The notes: a model not told the origin generated them from the sequence alone. DNA of 64,000 bases from Anaerotignum sp. (GCA_020024265.1 JAHHTW010000008.1:1-64000), one strand, 5' to 3'; shown: positions 44,574 through 52,950, counted from the stretch's first letter. Numbers and translations are program-made.

Positions 44574-45482
44574 TCATTCTTGCATGTCCTCTGCTTGCAC
44601 TTCTTCTTTTTGGCGAATCACAAGCACCTTTTCAATCCGTTTTTCTTCAAACTGCTTGATCTGGAACAACCATCCGGAAATTGCAATTTCCGGCATTTCA
44701 TCATCCTCCGGAATACGCTCTAATTGCCCAATCAAATATCCGCCCAATGTATCATAATCATCCTCATCTGCAAATTCGATTTCCAGCTTTTCCGCAACAT
44801 CGCCCAAATCCGCTTTTCCGCTGATGGAATACGTGTCGGCATCCATCTCACAGATGTCCTCCTCCTCCTCCAAATCGTATTCATCAAAAATATTGCCCAC
44901 AATTTCTTCCATAACATCTTCCATTGTGACAATACCAGCAGTTCCGCCGTATTCATCAATGACAATTGCCATATGCACCTTTTCTCTTTGCATTTGTTCA
45001 ATCAGTTCATCTATTTTTTTGGAAAATGGTACGAAATATGGCTGCATCAAAATTTCTTCCAAATGGAAATTTTCTTCTTTCATACGCTGCAAATCAGAAA
45101 GAATATATCTGACCAAATCTTTGACATGAAATACCCCCACAATATTGTCAATATTTTCTTGATATACCACAATACGAGAGTATTTTTCTTCAATAAGCAC
45201 TTCTTTGATTTCTTCTAAGGATGCCTCCAAAGGCACCGCAACAATATCTGTACGATGTGTGGCAATTTCTTCTACGGATGTATTACTCAGCTCGAAAATA
45301 TTATTGATCATCTCTTTCTCTGAAGCATCAATACTGCCATTATCCTCCCCGACATCTACCATCATACGAATATTTTCTTCTGTTACCGTATGTCCTGCCT
45401 GCTTTTTCTGAATTTGCATCAATTTCCATATGAAAAAGACATTCAGCGCCAAAGAAAGACACAGACCAATTATAACTTCCAC
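44574..45482 (-). CDS. CBS-pair / CorC-HlyC domain protein with a single membrane helix
   Basis: 302 residues. One N-terminal hydrophobic helix (VIIGLCLSLALNVFFIWKLM) replaces the four-helix CNNM transport domain found in full-length HlyC/CorC proteins. Then come two CBS motifs (THRTDIVAVPLEASLEEI..., MAIVIDEYGGTAGIVTMEDV) and the C-terminal CorC_HlyC domain (SISGKADLGDVAEKL...TLGGYLIG). It probably senses nucleotide or Mg and regulates a partner, since it cannot form a channel alone. The start is GTG with GGAGGG at 9 bases. Confidence 0.88.
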   Translation of the reverse strand: MEVIIGLCLSLALNVFFIWKLMQIQKKQAGHTVTEENIRMMVDVGEDNGSIDASEKEMINNIFELSNTSVEEIATHRTDIVAVPLEASLEEIKEVLIEEKYSRIVVYQENIDNIVGVFHVKDLVRYILSDLQRMKEENFHLEEILMQPYFVPFSKKIDELIEQMQREKVHMAIVIDEYGGTAGIVTMEDVMEEIVGNIFDEYDLEEEEDICEMDADTYSISGKADLGDVAEKLEIEFADEDDYDTLGGYLIGQLERIPEDDEMPEIAISGWLFQIKQFEEKRIEKVLVIRQKEEVQAEDMQE

Positions 45483-45552
45483 GAGTGTAATCCCTCCGCA
45501 ACTCTGTTCTTCATGATTTTGCCATACCTATGCAATCAGGTACTATATGTAA

Positions 45553-45581
45553 AGTTTAGACATATTCCCCTTCACTGTCAA
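45553..45581 (-). promoter_or_regulatory. promoter of the CBS-domain gene
   Basis: On the minus strand, TTGACA (45581-45576), 17-base spacer, TAAACT (45558-45553), about 70 bases before the GTG start. Confidence 0.65.
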
Positions 45582-45617
45582 GGAATTTTTCAAAATTCCT
45601 GTGCGCCACTACTTTTC

Positions 45618-45646
45618 TTGACAAGTATGCCAAAAGCGTTTATCCT
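45618..45646 (+). promoter_or_regulatory. possible promoter of the TIM-barrel gene
   Basis: TTGACA (45618-45623), 17-base spacer, TATCCT (45641-45646). It is divergent from the CBS-gene promoter and leaves a leader of about 160 bases. Confidence 0.4.
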
Positions 45647-45812
45647 GATACTATATTGGATACATACTTTTTAAGGTATGTAAGCAGAACATAAAAAAGT
45701 GTACTATATTTATTGCGTACTCTATCACAGGTATAGAATAGAAACACGGATAGCGGCACAATGTATGCGCAACGCTCCGTATTTCTCTATCCAGATAAGG
45801 AGGAATGAGACA

Positions 45813-46520
45813 ATGGCAGAAAAAAAACCACCTCGTATTGACACCCGTTTGCGCAAGCATATTGTAACCATGCCCGAGGAGATCTGGGCAGCCAGTGGTA
45901 TTGTAATCTGGGGCAGAAGAATCAAATCCCTTGTATTTTCTACGGATGTGGCAATCATTCGCAATTGTAACGCAGATGCTGTACTTGCTGTATATCCATT
46001 TACCCCTCAGCAGGTCATTACCAATTCCATCATCACCGCATCCAGTATTCCTGTTTTTGCAGGTGTAGGCGGTGGCACTACCACAGGCCCACGTGTTGTT
46101 ATGCTTGCCAAGGATGCCGAAGCTTTGGGGGCTATGGGTGTTGTACTCAATGCACCAACCAGCAACGACACCATCCAAGAAATCAGCAAAGTGGTAGATA
46201 TTCCAATTGTGGTAACTGTACTGGATGAAAATACAGATATAGACGCACGTATGGCTGCCGGCACAGGAATATTGAATATTTCTGCTGCATCCCGCACACC
46301 TGAGGTCGTTGCAAAAATCCGTGAAAAATATCCACAGGTTCCTATTATTGCAACCGGTGGCCCTACCAGAGAAAGTATCCGTCAAACCATAGAAGCAGGT
46401 GCAAATGCCATCAGTTTTACACCACCGACAGCAATGCAGCTCTTCCATGGATTGATGTCCAGATACCGCTCTGACCACGAAACCAAAACAAAGGAAGCAT
46501 TACAGGAAAATCCGCAGTAA
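45813..46520 (+). CDS. conserved clostridial TIM-barrel protein of unknown function
   Basis: A 235-residue soluble protein. The strand/loop pattern (FAGVGGGTTTGPR, GAMGVVLNAPTSN, IPIVVTVLDEN, VPIIATGGPTRESI, GANAISFTPPT) is that of a phosphate-binding TIM barrel such as NanE, ThiE or pyridoxal-type synthases. From memory, homologues are widespread in Lachnospirales and labelled only 'hydrolase'. No conserved catalytic pair of a named family stands out. AGGAGG precedes ATG 45813. It is monocistronic with a strong terminator. Confidence 0.8.
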   Translation: MAEKKPPRIDTRLRKHIVTMPEEIWAASGIVIWGRRIKSLVFSTDVAIIRNCNADAVLAVYPFTPQQVITNSIITASSIPVFAGVGGGTTTGPRVVMLAKDAEALGAMGVVLNAPTSNDTIQEISKVVDIPIVVTVLDENTDIDARMAAGTGILNISAASRTPEVVAKIREKYPQVPIIATGGPTRESIRQTIEAGANAISFTPPTAMQLFHGLMSRYRSDHETKTKEALQENPQ

Positions 46521-46525
46521 ACAGT

Positions 46526-46562
46526 CAAAGTCGTTTTCTTTCTGAAAGAAAACGACTTTTTT
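46526..46562 (+). terminator. terminator after the TIM-barrel gene
   Basis: AAAGTCGTTTTCTTT pairs perfectly with AAAGAAAACGACTTT around a 3-base loop, then a T-run. Confidence 0.9.
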
Positions 46563-46643
46563 CATAAAACACCATAGCAGCGATTTCTCCAGAGCAATCA
46601 AAAAGCAGTTTGCCCATCTCCAAAACAGGCTCCCCTTGCGATG

Positions 46644-46671
46644 CACCCATTTGGCACATCCACATAGTATA
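46644..46671 (+). promoter_or_regulatory. SigK-like (mother-cell sporulation) promoter
   Basis: CATAGTATA at 46663-46671 matches the CATANNNTA -10 of SigE/SigK. CACC at 46644-46647, 15 bases upstream, resembles the short SigK -35 (mACm). No sigma-A pair fits as well here. Confidence 0.45.
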
Positions 46672-46711
46672 TAAAAGAAATATCATCTATGTATGAAGGA
46701 GGTTATCAAAT

Positions 46712-47692
46712 ATGGGAGCTTTTGAATTTGACGCAAACAGTAATATGACTGCAAGAAGCTATGGCTGTAATGCAGATGACAGCTGCGATCGTGGCGAAAC
46801 TTGCATCATTGCACAAAAGATTTTCGATCAATGCCGTGTGCAGAAATGCTGTACCCCTGCGATTTTAGGGCCTGCCAGAACTGCCTGTCATGGTATGGGT
46901 GGCTGCGATATGGTTTGTGAGGGTGATATCATCATTCCGCCTGACAATGCTGCAAGTGTTACCATGCACAACACAGAACTCAGCAGAATTGATATTTTAA
47001 GGAAATGTCCCAGTTCTCTGCAAAATGGATGTTGGGATTTGGAATTGCGCTTTGCATTTGATTACACGCTGGAATTTCGCCGTGCTGATGGATGCCCGAT
47101 TTGCTGCACGGACGCATCCAACTCTTACACCATGAAGGTATCCCTCTATGGCTCCACAGAAGCGGATGTTACCAGCGTTACGGATCTGTATGATTGCTGT
47201 GGCAATTCCCATGGCGGCCCTTTTGTCATTGCAGAAGGCAAAGCAGTCGGCTTGGCTGCTGAATTAAAATATCACAACGGTCATTCCAATTGTAGTTGTA
47301 ATTGTAATTGTAATTGCAATTGCAATTGTGACTGTGGATGTAATCATGGCGATACCTCCATGGGCACACCCATTGCAGTCAATGTTACCATTGGTCTGTT
47401 TGCCATCATCAAGCTGTTCCGCACGGTCAATATGCTGGTTCAGTCCCTTGGCAGATGTGTTCCGCAGGAATGTGATGCACCAAACAACAACGGAGATCCT
47501 TGTAAAAACTTTGATGCTTATCCCTTCCCGCTTGATTTGTTCTCCCCTTGTGCGAAATCCAAAACCTGCTGCTCCTGCACAGACGGCTATGGCACAAATC
47601 AGGGCAATTCTGTAGACAGTAAGGGCTGCTCCTGTGATGCAGACAATGATGGAAATACACACAACGGCTGCAATCATAAGCATCACAAATAA
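46712..47692 (+). CDS. cysteine-rich protein with an (Asn-Cys)n tract, probably spore-associated
   Basis: 326 residues with 35 cysteines. The core pattern is QKIFDQCRVQKC, TELSRIDILRKCPSSL, WDLELRFAFDYTLEFRRADG, SLYGSTEADVTSVTDLYDCC, GPFVIAEGKAVGLAAEL, then VTIGLFAIIKLFRTVNMLV and FPFPLDLFSP. It resembles a clostridial family of cysteine-rich surface or spore proteins. Codons 193-210 insert nine Cys at every second residue, mostly as Asn-Cys. The C-terminus is Cys/His/Asn-rich (GCNHKHHK). There is no signal peptide, as expected for mother-cell coat proteins. AAGGAGGT precedes the ATG, a SigK-like box lies upstream, and a terminator follows. The spore role is inferred. Confidence 0.75.
   Translation: MGAFEFDANSNMTARSYGCNADDSCDRGETCIIAQKIFDQCRVQKCCTPAILGPARTACHGMGGCDMVCEGDIIIPPDNAASVTMHNTELSRIDILRKCPSSLQNGCWDLELRFAFDYTLEFRRADGCPICCTDASNSYTMKVSLYGSTEADVTSVTDLYDCCGNSHGGPFVIAEGKAVGLAAELKYHNGHSNCSCNCNCNCNCNCDCGCNHGDTSMGTPIAVNVTIGLFAIIKLFRTVNMLVQSLGRCVPQECDAPNNNGDPCKNFDAYPFPLDLFSPCAKSKTCCSCTDGYGTNQGNSVDSKGCSCDADNDGNTHNGCNHKHHK
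47288..47341 (+). repeat. in-gene microrepeat encoding alternating Cys
   Basis: A six-base unit AATTGY is repeated with small changes and encodes Asn-Cys steps. Synonymous TGT/TGC variation shows it has been kept under protein-level selection and is not a fresh slippage product. Confidence 0.8.
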
Positions 47693-47741
47693 TCACAAAT
47701 CAGCTTCGTCCCAGCACCACCAACCAAAATCCTCCGATATA

Positions 47742-47789
47742 CCGTCTGGTATTTGGCAAAATTCCTGCCGTATGCCAGACGGCTTTTTA
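47742..47789 (+). terminator. terminator after the cysteine-rich gene
   Basis: CCGTCTGG (47742-47749) pairs with CCAGACGG (47775-47782), then CTTTTT. Confidence 0.75.
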
Positions 47790-47951
47790 TCACCTTTTAA
47801 AATCGTTTCTCATTGCATCTTTTACAAAAGCATTCTTGATTTTTTTGTTTTGTCAAAGTATAATGTACAAATACAAATACAAACAATATGATTTGCTGTC
47901 ATAAGAGCGTCCCTCCTATGATGGCACCACAAAAAGAAAAGAGGTATTTCC

Positions 47952-48512
47952 ATGGCAAAACAAATTACGAGAGAAGAAGCATATGCATTATTAAAGGAGT
48001 ATAACAAAGAACCTTTTCACATTTTACATGGAGAAACGGTCGAATGGGTTATGCGGTATTTTGCAAACGAGCTAGGCTATGCACAAGAAGCAGAGTTTTG
48101 GGGTATTGTTGGATTGCTCCACGATTTGGATTTTGAAGTGTATCCAAATGAGCATTGTATCAAATGTCAGGAAATCATGAAAGCATTGGATTTGGAAGAA
48201 CGCCTGATTCATGCCGTTGCCAGTCATGGCTATGGTATCTGTTCCGATGTGGAACCCATCCATGAAATGGAAAAGGTACTCTTTGCCGCAGATGAACTGA
48301 CGGGATTAATCGGTGCAGCTGCAAAAATGCGTCCTTCCAAAAGCGTACAGGATATGGAGCTGAAATCCTTAAAAAAGAAATTCAAAGACAAATCCTTTGC
48401 GGCAGGCTGTGATCGGGATACCATCCGTCATGGCGCAGAGCAGCTTGGCTGGGAATTGGATACGCTCTTAGAGCGCACGTTGCAGGCAATGAAATCCAAT
48501 CCGGATTATTGA
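47952..48512 (+). CDS. HD-domain phosphohydrolase-like protein
   Basis: A 186-residue cytosolic HD-superfamily protein. It has LHGETVEWVMRYFA (first metal-site His region), the doublet His57-Asp58 in GLLHDLDFE, a second His in AVASHGYG, and the late Asp in FAADELTGLI. It lacks the extra motifs of RelA/SpoT or HD-GYP enzymes. Family members hydrolyse nucleotides or related phosphoesters; the substrate is unknown. GAAAAGAGG lies upstream. A 14-base inverted repeat follows as terminator. Confidence 0.85.
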   Translation: MAKQITREEAYALLKEYNKEPFHILHGETVEWVMRYFANELGYAQEAEFWGIVGLLHDLDFEVYPNEHCIKCQEIMKALDLEERLIHAVASHGYGICSDVEPIHEMEKVLFAADELTGLIGAAAKMRPSKSVQDMELKSLKKKFKDKSFAAGCDRDTIRHGAEQLGWELDTLLERTLQAMKSNPDY

Positions 48513-48596
48513 GCTGTTTGCAAACGCAATCCTGCCATATCATATATCAGGAGCAAACATACACTTTTCCAAGCTCCCTTCTACATTCATAGGATA

Positions 48597-48658
48597 TCAA
48601 AAAACGACATGCTTCCTTATGCTTTGTTTGCAGGCATTTTTAGGATGTCGTTTTTTGA
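48597..48658 (+). terminator. terminator after the HD gene
   Basis: TCAAAAAACGACAT (48597-48610) pairs perfectly with ATGTCGTTTTTTGA (48645-48658) across a 34-base loop, with a T6 run inside the second arm. Confidence 0.65.
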
Positions 48659-48801
48659 TCATTCTTTTTGCTTCCAAAACAAAAGCAAATATTATTTTTC
48701 AAGAAAAAACTTGTAATCTTTTCTATTTTGTATTACCATATTCTAATCTTGTCTATACAAAAGGATGCCATAACAACCAAACAAAGAGATTGATCCAATT
48801 T

Positions 48802-48930
48802 CAGGGCTATCAAAAAACGGAACATAAGCACAGTGGGCAGCAGTGCGGGTATCCAACCTATACCAATCGGATCTCGTCCGCCTTGGGTGGCAAGTTCTGT
48901 CGCAACTGCAAGGGTTTCCCTGTTTTTTTG
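48802..48930 (+). promoter_or_regulatory. structured leader RNA of the MATE gene, candidate guanidine-IV (mepA) riboswitch
   Basis: The leader has GGGTAT/ATACC, CGGA/TCCG and GCC/GGC hairpins in series. It ends with AGGG-TTT-CCCT followed by TTTTTTT (48911-48928), an intrinsic terminator. CAGGG at 48802-48806 can instead pair with CCCTG, which would form an antiterminator. A terminating leader before a clostridial MATE gene is the classical setting of the guanidine-IV (mepA-motif) class. Class assignment is from context and general layout, not a model match. Confidence 0.5.
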
Positions 48931-48972
48931 GTAGTCTATATGTTTGATAGACGAAAGGAGCCTGCCGAAAAA

Positions 48973-50343
48973 ATGAAAGCATCTACCACAAATCAAATTA
49001 CGGAAGGAACGATCTGGAAACAACTTTTGTTTTTCTTTTTTCCCATACTGTTGGGAACATTGTTCCAACAATTATACAATACTGCTGATACCTTGATTGT
49101 AGGGCGCTATGTTGGTACCCCCGCATTGGCAGCCGTTGGTGGTTCTACAGGACAAATCATCAATCTGATTGTGCTTTTCTTTGTTGGTCTTTCGTCCGGA
49201 TCGACCGTAATCATTGCGCAGTATTATGGTGCCAGAGATCAGCATCACTTAAATGATGCCCTGCATACTGCCATTGCACTTTCCATTGTTGGTGGAATCA
49301 TCTTTGGTATACTGGGATTTATTTTTACACCATGGATTTTGCGGATGATGGGTACACCCACCAATATTATCGAAATATCCACAATCTATTTGCGAATTTA
49401 TTTTAGCGGTTTGATTTTTTTGTTTATTTATAATGTTGGTTCCAGCATCCTACGTGCTGTGGGCGACTCCAAACGACCGCTGTATTTCTTGATTTTTTCC
49501 TGTTTTTTAAATATTTTTCTTGATATATTATTTGTTGTTGTTTTTGAAATGGGAGTCCCCGGTGCAGGATATGCAACCGTAACTGCACAAGCAATCAGTG
49601 CCGTATTGGTACTCATTGCATTGAAAAAATCCGGAGATATTTACCAGCTGCACTTTCAGCGTATTCGTTTTCATAAACTGCTGTTGCTGTCTATCATTAC
49701 CATTGGTCTGCCTGCCGGTCTGCAATCTTTGATGTTTAGCTTATCCAACATCATCATACAGACTGCCATGAATTCTTTGGGAACTACCACAGTTGCCGCA
49801 CATACCGCATTTGCCAAAATTGATGCATTGTATTGGATGGTCTCAGGCGCATTTAGTGTATCCATCATGACATTCATCGGACAAAATTATGGGGCAAAGA
49901 AATATGATCGTATGAAAAAAAGTGTCAAAGTTTGCCTACTGATGGATATCTTTGTTTCTATCGCTATGTCGTGTATCATGATTACAGGCGGTTCCTATTT
50001 ATTGCGGCTCTTTACAACCGACACCGCTGTCATTGCCATTGGAATGCGCATCATACATATGATATGTCCATGCTATATCCTGTTTGTATTTATTGAGATT
50101 CTTTCCAGTACATTACGTGGCATGGGAAATGTCATGATTCCCATGCTTATGACTTGTGGCGGTGTATGCATTTTGCGTATCATCTGGATATTGTTTATCA
50201 TTCCCAATGACTTGAGCATCACCAATATTTTGGCAAGCTATCCCATTTCTTGGGGATCTACCGCAATATTGTTTATCATCTATTTCTATTTCTTTCAAAA
50301 GAAATTTTTCCGTCAACACTGTGCGGAAGATGGTATATCCTAA
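48973..50343 (+). CDS. MATE-family efflux transporter (MepA-like)
   Basis: A 456-residue exporter with twelve hydrophobic segments in two similar halves. It starts MKASTTNQITEGTIWKQLLFFFFPILLGTLFQQLYNTADTLIVGRYVG, typical of the MATE first helix region. These proteins expel cationic drugs or small guanidinium compounds using Na or proton gradients. ATG 48973 gives the normal length, although AAAGGAG lies 12 bases upstream. The coding frame is open further 5', but that part belongs to the regulatory RNA. Confidence 0.92.
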   Translation: MKASTTNQITEGTIWKQLLFFFFPILLGTLFQQLYNTADTLIVGRYVGTPALAAVGGSTGQIINLIVLFFVGLSSGSTVIIAQYYGARDQHHLNDALHTAIALSIVGGIIFGILGFIFTPWILRMMGTPTNIIEISTIYLRIYFSGLIFLFIYNVGSSILRAVGDSKRPLYFLIFSCFLNIFLDILFVVVFEMGVPGAGYATVTAQAISAVLVLIALKKSGDIYQLHFQRIRFHKLLLLSIITIGLPAGLQSLMFSLSNIIIQTAMNSLGTTTVAAHTAFAKIDALYWMVSGAFSVSIMTFIGQNYGAKKYDRMKKSVKVCLLMDIFVSIAMSCIMITGGSYLLRLFTTDTAVIAIGMRIIHMICPCYILFVFIEILSSTLRGMGNVMIPMLMTCGGVCILRIIWILFIIPNDLSITNILASYPISWGSTAILFIIYFYFFQKKFFRQHCAEDGIS

Positions 50344-50389
50344 AAAACAAACGACTGCTGTTTGTATAAAACAGCAGTCGTTTGTTTTT
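50342..50389. terminator. bidirectional terminator after the MATE gene
   Basis: AAAAACAAACGACTGCTGTTT and the matching AAACAGCAGTCGTTTGTTTTT form a stem of about 20 bases around a short loop. It serves the convergent nuclease gene too. Confidence 0.9.
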
Positions 50390-50455
50390 GGTTCTATAAA
50401 AGAAATACAATCCTGCCATGAAAACAGGATGAAAGTATATTGATTATTTTTTTCG

Positions 50456-51388
50456 TTATGGCTTACATGTACCACAAGGTACATATCCCAAATCAATCAG
50501 TTCCTGACGATCTCCTATAAATTCCTGACGATTGCTTTCGCTGATTTTTTGTGCGCCACTGCAAGTTTGCAAGTGAAACTTTTGGGAACTGGTATTCAAA
50601 ACATAGGTTATCTTGTCTGCATTTGCATTCTCTTTTGATGTGTCTGTGGTGTCTGCGGTATCCGCTTGGCTGTTCTTTCCTGTTGCATAATCAATTTGCA
50701 CACCGGGCTGTACATTGTACGCATAAATACAGAAGCAAATGCCTTCGCCCTCATCCTCTACGGAATATCCTTCCATCAGTACGCCGTCTGCCACCAAATT
50801 GTTGCCTTCAAAAATCGGTGTGACACGATACAATACATGGTTGCCGGTTTCCTTCACATAGTCAGCCACCATATTTTCAAAAGGGAGCATCCCTTCAATA
50901 TTCAAATATCTGGTGCCGGTAATCAGATTTTCTTTATTCGCATTTTCTGCTGTCAGCTGATAGCCAATCAAATGGCAACGATTGTAGAGATATTTTCCGT
51001 CTACAAAATCGTATTTTGCCGCCTGCCATCCACTTGGCTTAACACTGCTGATGCTCCCTCTCTTTTCTGTAGGCATCAAATCCTGACCTACATTTGCATA
51101 TGCCTCTACGCAACGCCCAAAATCATCCAAAGGTGTATACTGTTCAAAGGATTGTGTGGTAACATCTGTTTGTGTAAAATATGGCATATTGTCATGTACT
51201 GCTATGTATGCATCTCCTGCATACTCCGGTACATCCTCTGAAGAAAATGCATCTTTCCATACAGAAGGCAATGTACTTTCGCTTTGACCGATCTGTGTGC
51301 TTGTATCTTTTGCTTCGCCTGTGCAGCCTGTCAATGCAGAGATACACATTCCCAAAACCAATAACCATAATGTAATATATTTTTTCAT
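50456..51388 (-). CDS. secreted DNA/RNA non-specific endonuclease, lipoprotein
   Basis: 310 residues. The signal sequence ends in a lipobox (SALTGC, Cys22), so the mature enzyme is lipid-anchored outside. The nuclease core is YNRCHLIGYQLTAENANKENLITGTRYLN, in which the catalytic His takes the D-R-G-H-type position as N-R-C-H-L, then a metal-binding Asn. The C-terminal 50 residues (LNTSSQKFHLQTC...YVPCGTCKP) resemble the small Cys/His knuckle found at the end of such nucleases. It may degrade environmental DNA for nutrition or uptake. Its start overlaps the upstream gene's stop by 4 bases. Confidence 0.88.
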   Translation of the reverse strand: MKKYITLWLLVLGMCISALTGCTGEAKDTSTQIGQSESTLPSVWKDAFSSEDVPEYAGDAYIAVHDNMPYFTQTDVTTQSFEQYTPLDDFGRCVEAYANVGQDLMPTEKRGSISSVKPSGWQAAKYDFVDGKYLYNRCHLIGYQLTAENANKENLITGTRYLNIEGMLPFENMVADYVKETGNHVLYRVTPIFEGNNLVADGVLMEGYSVEDEGEGICFCIYAYNVQPGVQIDYATGKNSQADTADTTDTSKENANADKITYVLNTSSQKFHLQTCSGAQKISESNRQEFIGDRQELIDLGYVPCGTCKP

Positions 51389-51780
51389 CTCTCGTATACC
51401 TCCATTGTAATTTTGTCATGCGAGCTTCCGATAAATTCCTCTTGCCTTTGCAAATGCCATACACCATCCAAAATCAAATCCAAATATGTATCTGCCGGAT
51501 ATACACGATTCCAACGAAATACCAGCAGACGCTCTATCTTTGCTTCGTATGGCTGCAATGGCAAATTTTCTACGAAGCAGTAATCTTCCTGCGCTGCCTG
51601 CTCCAAGAAATCCTCTGCAACACTTGCATGTGCGAAGAAAGGTGCGGAATATGCATTCATCCACAATCGGCTTCCCTCCGTCAATCGCTGTATGTATGCA
51701 CAAAGCGCTTTGTCATGGCTTTGTCTTCTATGATTGAATAACATCCCATTGTTATCATCCAAGCAAACCATCACAATCAT
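51385..51780 (-). CDS. conserved protein of unknown function, coupled to the nuclease gene
   Basis: A 131-residue soluble protein. It carries the repeated clostridial pattern CLDDNNGMLFNHRRQSHD, GSRLWMNAYSAPFF, AEDFLEQAAQEDYCFVEN, RLLVFRWNRVYPAD and EFIGSSHDKITMEVY. From memory, homologues are sometimes called ribonuclease Z, but no metallo-beta-lactamase motif exists here. AGGAGG is 7 bases before the ATG. Its last 4 bases overlap the endonuclease start (ATGA), so the two are translated together. That suggests a shared process, though the nuclease is exported and this protein is not. Confidence 0.78.
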   Translation of the reverse strand: MIVMVCLDDNNGMLFNHRRQSHDKALCAYIQRLTEGSRLWMNAYSAPFFAHASVAEDFLEQAAQEDYCFVENLPLQPYEAKIERLLVFRWNRVYPADTYLDLILDGVWHLQRQEEFIGSSHDKITMEVYER

Positions 51781-51865
51781 GGAAATCCCTCCTTTTGTAT
51801 ATCAAAACAAGAACTTATGTTCTTTATTGTAGCATCAAACCAAAAAAGTGTCTACCTTTTCTATA

Positions 51866-51921
51866 CAAAAAAACAGATGATTTCAAGGGGAACATACTTC
51901 TCCGCAAAATCATCTGTTTTT
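51866..51921 (-). terminator. terminator after rnc
   Basis: AAAACAGATGATTT and AAATCATCTGTTTT form the stem, with T-runs on the minus strand beyond it. Confidence 0.75.
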
Positions 51922-51925
51922 CACT

Positions 51926-52636
51926 TTATGCTTCTGCTTCCGAATGCAATATCTTTTCCAAAGCGACACCGGCAGCATTTTGTTCCGCTTCTTTTTTACT
52001 TCTGCCACTACCTTGTCCCAGCACCTTACCATCATGCATCACTTCTGCCACAAACACTTTGTTGTGGTCTGGGCCTTTTTCATCTACAATGGTATACTGC
52101 AAAGGTACCTTGCTTGTTTTTTGCACCACTTCCTGCAAATGCGTTTTGCAATCAATATTATGAAATCCAGGTTTGGTACGTGCAATCTGCTCTTGCATAA
52201 ACTGCATAACATACTTGCCTGCTGCATCAATCCCACCATCTATACATACTGCTCCGATAATCGCTTCAAAGGCATCTGCCAATATAGATTCTCTCGTTCT
52301 GCCTCCTGTGCTTTCCTCTCCTTTTCCCAAAAATAAATTGCGTCCCACCCCCAGCTTTCGTGACAGTCCTGCCAAAGAACCCTCACAAACAACTGCGGCA
52401 CGCAGCTTTGTCATCTCTCCCTCAGGCATTTCCGGAAATTTGCGATAAATATACTCACTGACTACCATATCCAGCACAGCATCGCCCAAAAATTCCAAGC
52501 GTTCATTGTTTTCGTATCCGCCTTTTTTATGCTCATTGGCATAAGAACTATGTGTCAAGGCGAGCAGCAACAAATTATGATCTTGAAAATGGTATCCTAA
52601 TTTTTTTTCAAATTCTTCTAAATTTAAGTAATTCAT
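51926..52636 (-). CDS. rnc: ribonuclease III
   Basis: A 236-residue double-strand RNA endonuclease for rRNA and mRNA processing. The catalytic signature NERLEFLGDAVLDMVVSEY is intact, with the second acidic site in ILADAFEAIIGAV. A C-terminal dsRNA-binding domain (CKTHLQEVVQK...GSGRSKKEAEQNAAGVAL) is complete. GGAGAG precedes the ATG and the start is one base after the acpP stop, so the two are coupled. The usual smc/ftsY followers are absent here. Confidence 0.96.
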   Translation of the reverse strand: MNYLNLEEFEKKLGYHFQDHNLLLLALTHSSYANEHKKGGYENNERLEFLGDAVLDMVVSEYIYRKFPEMPEGEMTKLRAAVVCEGSLAGLSRKLGVGRNLFLGKGEESTGGRTRESILADAFEAIIGAVCIDGGIDAAGKYVMQFMQEQIARTKPGFHNIDCKTHLQEVVQKTSKVPLQYTIVDEKGPDHNKVFVAEVMHDGKVLGQGSGRSKKEAEQNAAGVALEKILHSEAEA

Positions 52637-52637
52637 A

Positions 52638-52868
52638 TCAACTCTCCAACATGTTTTTCAAATAATCCATAGCATCACCAATGGTTTTTACATTTTCCGC
52701 AGATTCGTTATCAAACTCAACCTGAAATTCTTCCTCCAAAGCAGAAATAATTTGAAATAAGTCCAAGGAATCTGCACCGATTTCTGCAAAAGATGTTTCC
52801 TCCTTCAGCCCTTGTGCTGATATATGCAATTGCTGTGAGATGATTTCTATCACCTTTTTCTTATCCAT
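52638..52868 (-). CDS. acpP: acyl carrier protein
   Basis: A 76-residue acidic carrier of growing fatty acids. The phosphopantetheine attachment site is Ser34 in EIGADSLDLFQI. Four-helix pattern and length are standard. ATG 52868 has AAGGAGG 7 bases upstream; the frame open to 52892 would include that box. It is paired with rnc as in many Firmicutes, but plsX and the fab genes are not next to it, so a specialised ACP cannot be excluded. Confidence 0.93.
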   Translation of the reverse strand: MDKKKVIEIISQQLHISAQGLKEETSFAEIGADSLDLFQIISALEEEFQVEFDNESAENVKTIGDAMDYLKNMLES

Positions 52869-52950
52869 AAATTCGCCTCCTTTATTTTTCATCCTTACTA
52901 TACTCTATTTATACACTTTTGTCAGCAAAAAAATCTCAAAATAAAAGAAT

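Noticed and set aside
45651..46478. Minus-strand frame of 275 codons opposite the TIM-barrel gene
   Set aside because: Antisense composition with no motif; the plus frame has a ribosome-binding site and family-level conservation.
47288..47341. CRISPR or minisatellite array
   Set aside because: The short repeat is an in-frame coding microrepeat within the cysteine-rich gene, not a repeat-spacer structure; no other array was found in the window.
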